A DNA stretch of 5,550 nt from Nitrospirota bacterium (GTDB taxonomy: Bacteria; Nitrospirota; Nitrospiria; Nitrospirales; Nitrospiraceae), in contig JACQCB010000130.1 of NCBI GenBank assembly GCA_016201805.1, positions 1 to 5,550 of the forward strand. The letters run 5' to 3'. The position numbers were made by a program, and so were the translations under genes. A model generated the notes under the pieces. It saw only the letters and a list, made by a program, of their open reading frames with translations, was not told where the DNA came from and did no database searches. Within the stretch, counting starts at the first letter, position 1. Every line of letters begins with the position of its first letter. Positions 1-5,550 of the stretch are shown one piece after another.

Positions 1-1740
1 CAACTCAAGCGAATGAAGCCAGGCTTCCCTCGCCTCCGGAACGAGATTCTGCTGCAGATAGACCTCTCCGAGATGCTCGAAGATGACCGGATCATCCTTG
101 ACGAGGGACGCCGCCCGTTTCATTTCCGTCAACGCCTCGTCGAGCCGCCCCATCTTGAAGAAGGCCCAGCCCAGGCTGTCCACATAGTACCCGTTGTTGG
201 GTTTCAAGATCACCGCCCGCTGGATGAGCGACACGGCTTCCTCGATCTTGATTCCGCGCTCGGTATAGCTATAGCCCAGATAATTGAGCGCGTCGGCATG
301 CTGCGGGTCCAGCCGGAGCGCGGTCTCCATGGCTTTCACCACTTCATCGAACCGGTTCAGCTTGTCATAGGCCGTGCCGAGGTTGAAATGGAGGTCCGGG
401 TTCCCGGGGTTCAACCGAATCCCCTCTTCGAACGCCTGCGTCGCCTTGGCAAACTGCTCGGCTTGCAGGTGGGCAAGCCCCAACAGCAGATGTCCCTCCG
501 GCTGTTTCGGATTCAGTTTCACCGCCTCGGCGAAGTGGGCGATCGCGTCAGGGTAGTGCTTCAACCGGTATTGCAGAAACCCGAGGTGCATGTGACCGTC
601 CACATAGGCAGGCTGCAATCTCAGGTTCTGCTCGTAGGCCTTGATCGCGTTGCCGTAATCCTTCTGTTCCTCGTACATGAGAGCCAGGTAGTCCCTCACT
701 TTGAGCTCCGCCGGTCTCACCGCTAGGATTTTGGTCAATTGAGCGATGGCCTTGGGATAATCTTTGATCTCGCCGTAGATCAATCCGATACGCAACTGTG
801 CGTCCAGATCGTCGGGGTCCCGGCTCAGCACGTCGTTCAACTCCGCAAGCGCCTCGCGGTACAACTTGTCGTTGAGGTAGAGCCGGACGATGTGCTGCCG
901 GACTTCCTTGCTGTGCGGATTGACGACCTGCAGATACCTGCGATACACGGCCACGGCCTGCTCCCGCTGCCGCTGGGACTCATACACTCCCGCAAGCGCG
1001 ATGTAGGCCGGTTCGAACGCGGGATTGGTCGAGATCGCCCGCTCGAAGCTGGCCGCCGCCCGGTCGAATTGCTTCGCCTCGACCGCGATGCGGCCCAGAT
1101 AGTAGTGGCCCACCGGTGAATCTTTGGCCTTCTCGATCCCCTGCTGGAATACCTGTTCCGCCTCTTCGAGACGCTTCAAGTTGACCAGCAGAACCCCTTT
1201 GGAGAAATAGGATTCGTTGTGTTCCGGGTTCTGCGCGATCGCCCGATCGTACAAGGCCAAGGCCTTGTCGGCTTCTCCCGCTCCGGCATAGATGCCCGCG
1301 ATCAGCGCCAGCGTCGGCGCCTCGCGCACCTCCGACTCGGCAACCCGATCGGCAAACCGGACCGCCGTCGCGATGTCTCCCAGCGAGAAATACAGCGCGG
1401 CCAGGCGCGTCTTGAGGAAAACCGAGGCGGGATCGCCACGGAGAGCGAGCAGGTACTCCCGAATCGCCAGGTCGGCATCCTGGGCCTGCTCGGCCCGATA
1501 TCCGAGAAGAAAATGGTAATAGGCGCGGGGATCGGTGGGGGCGGGGGTGGGCTGGATCGCCGGTGAGCCGGCATGAGCCGAGGGGTCCGGCGACCGGTCC
1601 CGCGACGCACTGGGCCCGGTGCCCGCTTGCGGGACGGTGGCGCAGGACACCACGATCAATGGAATCGCCGCCAGGCTCAACACCACCCGGGCCCACCGCA
1701 ATGGCGCTGCCTCACGTCCGCGGCTGGGGTTCGTTCTCAT
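1..1740 (-). CDS. Tetratricopeptide-repeat lipoprotein, C-terminus cut by the window edge
   Basis: The 580 codons in the window are open, from an ATG at 1740 to the left edge; the stop lies outside. Residues 1-33 look like a lipoprotein signal: a basic stretch (RTNPSRGRE...RWAR), a hydrophobic core (VVLSLAAIPLIVV) and a lipobox VVSC with Cys33, so the protein is probably lipid-anchored on the outer side of the inner membrane or on the outer membrane. Residues 34-72 are a Pro/Ala/Ser-rich linker. From about residue 73 onward there are about 14-15 tandem 34-residue TPR units with the usual spacing (e.g. HYYLGRIAVEAKQFDRAAASF, then NPAF; HLLLGLAHLQAEQFAKATQAF). The last three units (NYLGYSYTERG, DSLGWAFFKMGRLDEA, EHLGEVY) match a conserved ending of a widespread TPR lipoprotein family. 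TPR arrays are protein-binding scaffolds; no enzymatic domain is visible. The ATG is the only one possible: an in-frame TAG lies at 1765-1767, and a GGAG precedes it. Partners and exact function are unknown. Confidence 0.9.
   Translation of the reverse strand, partial: MRTNPSRGREAAPLRWARVVLSLAAIPLIVVSCATVPQAGTGPSASRDRSPDPSAHAGSPAIQPTPAPTDPRAYYHFLLGYRAEQAQDADLAIREYLLALRGDPASVFLKTRLAALYFSLGDIATAVRFADRVAESEVREAPTLALIAGIYAGAGEADKALALYDRAIAQNPEHNESYFSKGVLLVNLKRLEEAEQVFQQGIEKAKDSPVGHYYLGRIAVEAKQFDRAAASFERAISTNPAFEPAYIALAGVYESQRQREQAVAVYRRYLQVVNPHSKEVRQHIVRLYLNDKLYREALAELNDVLSRDPDDLDAQLRIGLIYGEIKDYPKAIAQLTKILAVRPAELKVRDYLALMYEEQKDYGNAIKAYEQNLRLQPAYVDGHMHLGFLQYRLKHYPDAIAHFAEAVKLNPKQPEGHLLLGLAHLQAEQFAKATQAFEEGIRLNPGNPDLHFNLGTAYDKLNRFDEVVKAMETALRLDPQHADALNYLGYSYTERGIKIEEAVSLIQRAVILKPNNGYYVDSLGWAFFKMGRLDEALTEMKRAASLVKDDPVIFEHLGEVYLQQNLVPEAREAWLHSLEL
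1527..1551 (+). other. G-quadruplex motif inside the lipoprotein gene
   Basis: The plus strand has four G-runs of 4, 5, 5 and 3 bases separated by loops of 6, 1 and 1 nt (1527-1530, 1537-1541, 1543-1547, 1549-1551). This fits the G3+N1-7 quadruplex pattern, and the one-base loops favour stability. The strand is the template for the minus-strand gene, so the mRNA carries C-runs. It encodes part of the Pro/Thr/Ala linker between the lipidated Cys and the first TPR, which may explain it simply as GC-rich proline codons. Confidence 0.55.
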
Positions 1741-1765
1741 CTGACTCCGCCACTGCTGGCTCCGC
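1741..1765 (-). repeat. Short direct repeat in the lipoprotein leader
   Basis: On the minus strand GCGGAGCCAG (1756-1765) is followed after 5 nt by GCGGAGTCAG (1741-1750), 9 of 10 bases identical with a 15-nt period. The second copy carries the presumed ribosome-binding GGAG directly before the start codon; the first duplicates it without a start codon. Any role, such as a standby ribosome site, is inference; it may be chance. Confidence 0.4.
1745..1748 (-). promoter_or_regulatory. Shine-Dalgarno site of the TPR lipoprotein
   Basis: GGAG on the minus strand, 4 nt before the ATG at 1740. The spacing is on the short side, but with the in-frame stop just upstream it supports this start. It lies inside the second copy of a 10-base near-repeat. 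Confidence 0.55.
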
Positions 1766-1815
1766 TACCGGATAATCGGTGGAAATGGGAGAGGATGGTC
1801 CGTCGCTTGGATGAA

Positions 1816-1844
1816 ATTATACGGGGTCACTGGAGGGGTGTCAA
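1816..1844 (-). promoter_or_regulatory. Consensus sigma-70-type promoter for the TPR lipoprotein
   Basis: Read on the minus strand, TTGACA (1839-1844) and TATAAT (1816-1821) are separated by exactly 17 nt (1822-1838). Both hexamers match the housekeeping consensus at all 12 positions and the spacing is optimal. Transcription would start near 1809, giving a leader of about 70 nt before the ATG at 1740. The -35 box begins 6 nt after the dnaB stop codon, so the element lies in the intergenic gap and outside coding constraint. No TGn extended -10 and no AT-rich UP element are visible, and no operator-like palindrome overlaps it, which suggests constitutive expression. Confidence 0.85.
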
Positions 1845-1850
1845 ACGGCC

Positions 1851-3200
1851 TCAGGATTGTTCGCGATCGGAAAAATCCCCGAACTTGGCGTACCGGTCGA
1901 GGAAGGTCAGCTTGACGTCGCCGGTCGGTCCGTTGCGATGCTTCTTCACCATGATCTGGGCAATCCCTTTTTCTTCGGAATCGGAATTATAGACTTCGTC
2001 CCGGTAGATGAACATCACGACGTCGGCATCCTGCTCGATCGCTCCGCTTTCCCGCAGATCGGCCAGCATGGGGATCGGCGGCTTGCGGGCTTCCACGGCC
2101 CGGCTCAACTGGGAAAGCGCCACGATGGGCACTTGCAGCTCCTTGGCCAAGGCCTTCAAGGATCGAGAGATGTCCGAGATTTCCTGCTGACGCGACTCGG
2201 CGTCGCTGCGGCCTTGCATGAGCTGGAGATAATCCACGATCAACAAGTCAAGTCCGCCGCTTTCCGCTTTGAGCCGCCGGGCCTTCCCGCGCATCTGCTG
2301 CACGGTCAGCCCGCCCGTGTCGTCGATGAAAATCGACGCCTGCTCGAGCCGCCCGGCCGCCTCCGCCAGCCGCCACCAATCTTCTTTCTGGAGCTTCCCG
2401 ATCCGCAGGGCATGGGAATCCACCGAGGCTTCCGAACTCAGCATGCGCAGCACGAGTTGCTCCTTGGACATTTCCAGGCTGAAAATCCCGACCTTTTGCT
2501 GGTGCTTGATGGCCGCATTCTGCGCCATGCCGAGGGCCAGACTCGTCTTGCCCATGCTGGGCCGCCCGGCAATCACCACCAGATCGGAGGCCTGCAAGCC
2601 GGCGGTCAGCTCGTCGAGGTCTTCGAACCCGGTCGGCACACCGGTGACGCTCTTGCCCCGCTTGTGAAGCGCATCGACGAGGTCCAGGCTTTCTTTGATG
2701 ATGTCCTTGAGACGGGTGAACGACCGGCCGAGCTTGCCCTGCGCCAGACTGAAGACGGACCGCTCCGCAAAATCGATCAGTTCGTCCACCTGCGAGGTGC
2801 CGTCATAGCCGCGAGAAATCACTTCGGTGGAGGTGGTGATCAATCCGCGGAGGAGCGCTTTGTCGCGCACGATCTTGCAATGGTACTTGATGCTGGCCGC
2901 AGTCGGAACCACCTGGACCAGCTCCGCCAGGTAGGCCGCCCCGCCGATCGACTCCAGATCGCCCTTGGTCTTCAGATGCTCCGTCAGCGTGATCTGATCG
3001 ATGACCTCCCCATGCTCCGAGAGGTCCAGCATGGCCTGGTAAATCCTGCGATGGGCCGTGCGGTAGAAATCCTCCTCGGTCAAGGCTTCCATGGCCTTGG
3101 CCATCGACGCATTGTCGAGCAGGATCGCGCCTAACACCGATTGCTCCGCTTCAAGATTTTGCGGGGGGAGCCTGGGCGCTGAAGAATCGGAGAGGCTCAT
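1851..3200 (-). CDS. dnaB: Replicative DNA helicase DnaB
   Basis: This 449-residue protein is the hexameric 5'-3' helicase that unwinds DNA at the replication fork and recruits primase; the length is normal for the family. The N-terminal domain (about 10-110) opens with the typical PPQNLEAEQSVLGAIL. A linker follows, then the RecA-like ATPase from about 180. Visible motifs are Walker A GRPSMGKTS (212-220, Lys218), SLEMSKEQL (241-249, Glu243), Walker B LLIVDYLQLM (319-328, Asp323), H3 VPIVALSQLSR (357-367, Gln364), LRESGAIEQDAD (382-393), and KHRNGPTG (420-427) with the probable arginine finger. All key residues are present and no intein interrupts the ATPase motifs. The ATG at 3200 is the first possible start, since an in-frame TGA lies at 3237-3239. 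No good Shine-Dalgarno precedes it. It follows hisZ after 82 nt and may be read through from it; the common rplI neighbour is absent here. Confidence 0.98.
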   Translation of the reverse strand: MSLSDSSAPRLPPQNLEAEQSVLGAILLDNASMAKAMEALTEEDFYRTAHRRIYQAMLDLSEHGEVIDQITLTEHLKTKGDLESIGGAAYLAELVQVVPTAASIKYHCKIVRDKALLRGLITTSTEVISRGYDGTSQVDELIDFAERSVFSLAQGKLGRSFTRLKDIIKESLDLVDALHKRGKSVTGVPTGFEDLDELTAGLQASDLVVIAGRPSMGKTSLALGMAQNAAIKHQQKVGIFSLEMSKEQLVLRMLSSEASVDSHALRIGKLQKEDWWRLAEAAGRLEQASIFIDDTGGLTVQQMRGKARRLKAESGGLDLLIVDYLQLMQGRSDAESRQQEISDISRSLKALAKELQVPIVALSQLSRAVEARKPPIPMLADLRESGAIEQDADVVMFIYRDEVYNSDSEEKGIAQIMVKKHRNGPTGDVKLTFLDRYAKFGDFSDREQS

Positions 3201-3257
3201 GACACCATCACATCTTGCACGCCTTGCTTCAATGGGTCATGGAACGCATGCGGGAAC

Positions 3258-3279
3258 GCGGCGGCCGGCAGGCCGCCGC
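3258..3279 (-). other. GC-rich hairpin between hisZ and dnaB
   Basis: A perfect 9-bp all-GC stem (3258-3266 with 3271-3279) encloses a 4-base loop (3267-3270). It begins 3 nt after the hisZ stop codon. In the direction of transcription the bases after the stem are GC-rich (CGTTCCCGCATGCG) with no U-run, so it does not look like a complete intrinsic terminator. It could attenuate read-through into dnaB, protect the hisZ 3' end after processing, or help a Rho-type stop; none of these is shown by the sequence. Confidence 0.6.
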
Positions 3280-3282
3280 TCG

Positions 3283-4674
3283 TCACCGCTTCAAGAGCGT
3301 AGCGGGCAGCGCCTGAATCTTGACCGTCTTGCGCCGCGACATCGACGGACCCGTCACGAGCAGCGCGTCGCCGGCCGCCAGCGCCGGAGTCCCCAGGATC
3401 ACCACCGACGCAGTCGCCAGCCGGCGCCCTTCGTCGACCGTGGACTGGATCGCCTCCGAATCGGTCCCGCGCAGGCTCCCCTGGAGGACCCGGAGCCCCG
3501 CCTTTCGCAAGAGCCGCGCCACCTGAAAGAGTTGGCCGCAGCGTCGGGCCGGGGCCGCCACCAACACGTCTGTTGCCGCGCGGGAAGCCCCCTCGCCGGC
3601 TCGTTCCATCGCCTGAAAAAGACGTCCCACATCGAAGGCGAAACCCGTGGAAGGAAGGTCCCGGCCGAACCGACCGATCAGGTTGTTGTACCGTCCCCCG
3701 CCGCCCAATTCGCACCCCACCCCGTCGGCGAAGACATCGAACACCACACCATCGTAATAGTCAAACCCTCGGAACTCCCCCAGGTCCAACAGGAGATAGT
3801 CTTTCAGCCCGGCCTCCACCAGCAACCGGTAGACCTGAGTCAGCCGGTCCAGCGTCGCATGCAACCGGCGATCGTGACCGGCCAGCACACGTCCCCGCCG
3901 GAGGACATCCTCGCGTCCGTAGAGATCCGGCGCTTCCAAAATACCCCGGGCCGCCCTTTTAGGAACCCGTTCCTGAGCCAGAATGTCCTCGAGGTGCGGC
4001 AGGTCCTTGCGTGCCGCGGCCTGCTCGGCCCGCTTGCGCCCCTCCGGACTCATGCCGGTCCTGGACAGGAGCGCCTTAAAGAACCCGACGTGCCCCAGCG
4101 AGATCGTGAACGCCGTCAACCCCAGTTGCGTCAGACAGTCGATCATCAACGCGATGATCTCGCCATCCATCGCCACGTCGTCCACCCCGATGAGCTCGGC
4201 CCCCACCTGAAAAACCTCGCGTTCGCGCCCCGCATGTTCCGGTTCGTACCGAAACACGGTGGTGCGGTAGGACAAGCGGAGCGGCAGGCAGGAGCCCGCC
4301 ATGCCCATCGCGACGATACGGGCGATCTGCGCGGTCACGTCCGGCCGCAGCAAGAGGATCCGGCCGGTGGTGCGATCCGCGAACTGATAGCACTGTTCGA
4401 GCACCGCCGGCTCCAACCCCGCCGAGAGGACGTCCAAATACTCGAAGGTGGACGGGATGATCTCCTGATAACCCCAGCGGCCCAATGAGGCCAGCAGCGT
4501 CTCTTCCAGACGGCGGACCCGTTGGGCCGCGTCGGGCAGGATCGTGGACATCCCGATAGGAATCAACGACCGGTCGTGAGCATGCACCGCCGGCGCCGGC
4601 AGGCGGACGACCTCGGACGCACGCGTGGATGATGAGGGGCGGGACATAGAAGAAGCAATTGACGATCGACTCAT
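3283..4674 (-). CDS. hisZ: ATP phosphoribosyltransferase regulatory subunit HisZ
   Basis: HisZ is a histidyl-tRNA-synthetase-like protein that assembles with the short form of HisG for the first step of histidine synthesis (ATP plus PRPP) and mediates histidine feedback. Numbered from the ATG at 4674 (463 aa), the class II fold shows the motif 1 region IPIGMSTILPDAAQ (38-51), RPDVTAQIAR (110-119), motif 2 FRYEPEHAGREREVFQVGAE (141-160), RGFDYYDGVVFDVF (302-315), GGGGRYNNLIGRFG (324-337) and GFAFDVGRL (344-352). The spacing and the RGFDYYDGVVF/GGGGRYNNL variants look like HisZ rather than HisS, though a HisS paralogue is not strictly excluded. Residues 365-463 resemble a degenerate synthetase anticodon-binding domain (VVILGTPALAAGDALLV), which short HisZ proteins lack. 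The start is uncertain: in-frame TTG at 4710, ATG at 4674 and ATG at 4647 all lack a clear Shine-Dalgarno. The first 25-30 residues are Ser-rich and probably not part of the fold. It follows serA closely. Confidence 0.87.
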   Translation of the reverse strand: MSRSSIASSMSRPSSSTRASEVVRLPAPAVHAHDRSLIPIGMSTILPDAAQRVRRLEETLLASLGRWGYQEIIPSTFEYLDVLSAGLEPAVLEQCYQFADRTTGRILLLRPDVTAQIARIVAMGMAGSCLPLRLSYRTTVFRYEPEHAGREREVFQVGAELIGVDDVAMDGEIIALMIDCLTQLGLTAFTISLGHVGFFKALLSRTGMSPEGRKRAEQAAARKDLPHLEDILAQERVPKRAARGILEAPDLYGREDVLRRGRVLAGHDRRLHATLDRLTQVYRLLVEAGLKDYLLLDLGEFRGFDYYDGVVFDVFADGVGCELGGGGRYNNLIGRFGRDLPSTGFAFDVGRLFQAMERAGEGASRAATDVLVAAPARRCGQLFQVARLLRKAGLRVLQGSLRGTDSEAIQSTVDEGRRLATASVVILGTPALAAGDALLVTGPSMSRRKTVKIQALPATLLKR

Positions 4675-4748
4675 GGGTTCATCGACGACTGAAAAGAATC
4701 GCTCCGACAATCACCCGATGAGTCAATGCCGCAATGAACCAATTTGTG

Positions 4749-5550
4749 TCAGAGGCCTTTTGAGAGATCCACCAGTTTGACGGAGAGAATGTTGTCCCCC
4801 CGCTTGATCGTCTCAAGAACCCCCGCCGGCAAGGGCGCATCCAGCCCGATGATCAGCAGGGCGTTGCCGCCGCGCTCTTCGCGGGAGCACTGCATCCGCG
4901 CGATGTTGACGTTGTGCGCGCCGAGGGCCGAGGCGACCGCACCGATGACGCCGGGCCGGTCCACGTTGAGGATCAGCAACATCTGACCCTCGGGCGTCAC
5001 CTCGACCTGGAAGTCGTCGATCTCGATGATGCGCGGATCCTTGCGGTGATAGAGGGTGCCGGCCAGCCGGTGGGTCTTCTTCCCGGCTTCCACCCGCACC
5101 CGAATCACGCTGGTGAAATCCCCGGCGTCGCTGCTCTTGACCTCTTTGACTTCGATCCCCCGCTCCTTGGCGATCACCGGCGCGTTGACGAAGTTGACGG
5201 CATCCTCCAGAATCGGCGTCAACAGTCCCTTGAGGACCGCGATCGTCAACGGGGCCACCGACAAGCTGGCCACATCGCCGTTGTATTCCACCGTCACCCG
5301 CTCCAAGCCCCCTTCGTAGACCTGAGCTTGCAACAGGCCGATTTTCTCCGCCAGGGCCAGGTACGGCTGCAACCTGGGAAGCAATTCGGGCGGTACGGAG
5401 GGAATGTTAACCGCGCCCCGCGCGATCCCCTTGGTGAAATAGTCCACGATCTGCTCGGCGATCCCGATCGCCACGTTTTCCTGCGCTTCTCCGGTGGACG
5501 CGCCGATGTGGGGCGTGCAGATGAAATTGTCGAGGGTGAGCAACGGGTGG
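4749..5550 (-). CDS. serA: D-3-phosphoglycerate dehydrogenase SerA, C-terminal part
   Basis: The gene enters from the right edge; 267 codons to the TGA at 4749-4751 are present, about half of the roughly 530-residue long-form enzyme. SerA oxidises 3-phosphoglycerate to 3-phosphohydroxypyruvate with NAD+, the committed step of serine synthesis, in the cytosol. Numbered from the first complete codon in the window (HPLLTLDN), CTPHIGAST (12-20) carries the catalytic-site His of the D-2-hydroxyacid dehydrogenase family, followed by the end of the substrate-binding domain. Residues of about 48-185 form the intervening domain of long SerA (NIPSVPPELLPRLQPYLALA, and GTLYHRKDPRIIEIDDF near its end). 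Residues about 190-267 are an ACT domain (LLILNVDRPGVIGAVASALG, NVNIARMQCSRE), the usual serine-binding feedback module. No frameshift is seen. The N-terminal half and the NAD-binding motif lie outside the window. It is the first of three close codirectional genes. Confidence 0.96.
   Translation of the reverse strand, partial: HPLLTLDNFICTPHIGASTGEAQENVAIGIAEQIVDYFTKGIARGAVNIPSVPPELLPRLQPYLALAEKIGLLQAQVYEGGLERVTVEYNGDVASLSVAPLTIAVLKGLLTPILEDAVNFVNAPVIAKERGIEVKEVKSSDAGDFTSVIRVRVEAGKKTHRLAGTLYHRKDPRIIEIDDFQVEVTPEGQMLLILNVDRPGVIGAVASALGAHNVNIARMQCSREERGGNALLIIGLDAPLPAGVLETIKRGDNILSVKLVDLSKGL

Noticed and set aside
13..1119. Plus-strand open frames of 237 and 126 codons opposite the TPR gene
   Set aside because: The minus-strand frame gives clean TPR repeats throughout, whereas these give no domain and are complementary shadows.
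980..1696. Minus-strand open frame of 238 codons in another phase of the TPR gene
   Set aside because: It is Gly/Arg-rich and out of phase with the continuous TPR and lipobox frame that spans the same bases.
1767..1780. Possible hairpin ACCG/CGGT in the lipoprotein leader
   Set aside because: Only a 4-bp stem with a 6-base loop and no U-tract; too weak for a terminator or riboswitch.
2520..2580. Possible intein in DnaB at the Walker A site
   Set aside because: DnaB is a frequent intein host, but GRPSMGKTS is uninterrupted and the protein is of normal length.
1857..3134. Plus-strand open frame of 425 codons antisense to dnaB
   Set aside because: It mirrors the dnaB codons almost end to end. 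The GC-rich third-position bias of dnaB removes stops from the opposite strand. The translation is His/Arg/Gln-rich with no recognisable domain.
3197..3715. Minus-strand open frame of 172 codons overlapping hisZ and touching the dnaB start
   Set aside because: It is an alternate phase of hisZ with Gly/Arg-rich composition. Its end overlapping the dnaB ATG looks like coupling but no real gene supports it.
3091..4488. Plus-strand open frame of 465 codons antisense to hisZ
   Set aside because: It overlaps the well-supported hisZ and the start of dnaB. The product is an Arg/Pro/His-rich shadow with no family motif.
4690..4725. TTGACT-like -35 box in the serA-hisZ gap
   Set aside because: At 16-18 nt spacing the -10 candidates (AGCGAT, GCGATT) fit poorly, so no promoter is called.

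Overview
The window is an ordinary chromosomal stretch of a GC-rich bacterium. All four genes lie on the minus strand, so transcription runs from the right edge to the left. In that order they are the 3' half of serA (D-3-phosphoglycerate dehydrogenase), hisZ (regulatory subunit of ATP phosphoribosyltransferase), dnaB (replicative helicase) and most of a large tetratricopeptide-repeat (TPR) lipoprotein that runs off the left edge. The long-form SerA, a HisZ-dependent histidine pathway, a lipobox-bearing TPR protein and the overall composition fit a Gram-negative lineage such as Nitrospirota (Nitrospira-like). That placement is an impression from protein character, not a database result.

Layout, right to left: serA C-terminal part (4749-5550, 5' end outside the window); a leader of roughly 75 nt; hisZ (3283 to about 4674, exact start uncertain); an 82-nt gap holding a strong GC-rich hairpin without a U-tract; dnaB (1851-3200); a 110-nt gap with a perfect consensus sigma-70-type promoter (TTGACA, 17 nt, TATAAT); and the TPR lipoprotein (1740 leftward past position 1). 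There are no gene-free stretches over 300 bases, and I see no RNA genes, mobile elements or CRISPR arrays.

serA, hisZ and dnaB are close and codirectional with no convincing promoter or terminator between them, so they may be co-transcribed. SerA makes 3-phosphohydroxypyruvate for serine, HisZ supports the first step of histidine synthesis and DnaB unwinds the replication fork, so the grouping is not one pathway. The TPR lipoprotein has its own promoter and starts a new transcription unit.

I found no clear new biological system. The items most worth checking are the perfect promoter right behind the dnaB stop, a G-quadruplex motif in the template strand of the lipoprotein's linker, the uncertain HisZ N-terminus with its retained synthetase-like C-terminal domain, and a duplicated Shine-Dalgarno-like element. 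The many long plus-strand open frames are antisense shadows of the four genes.
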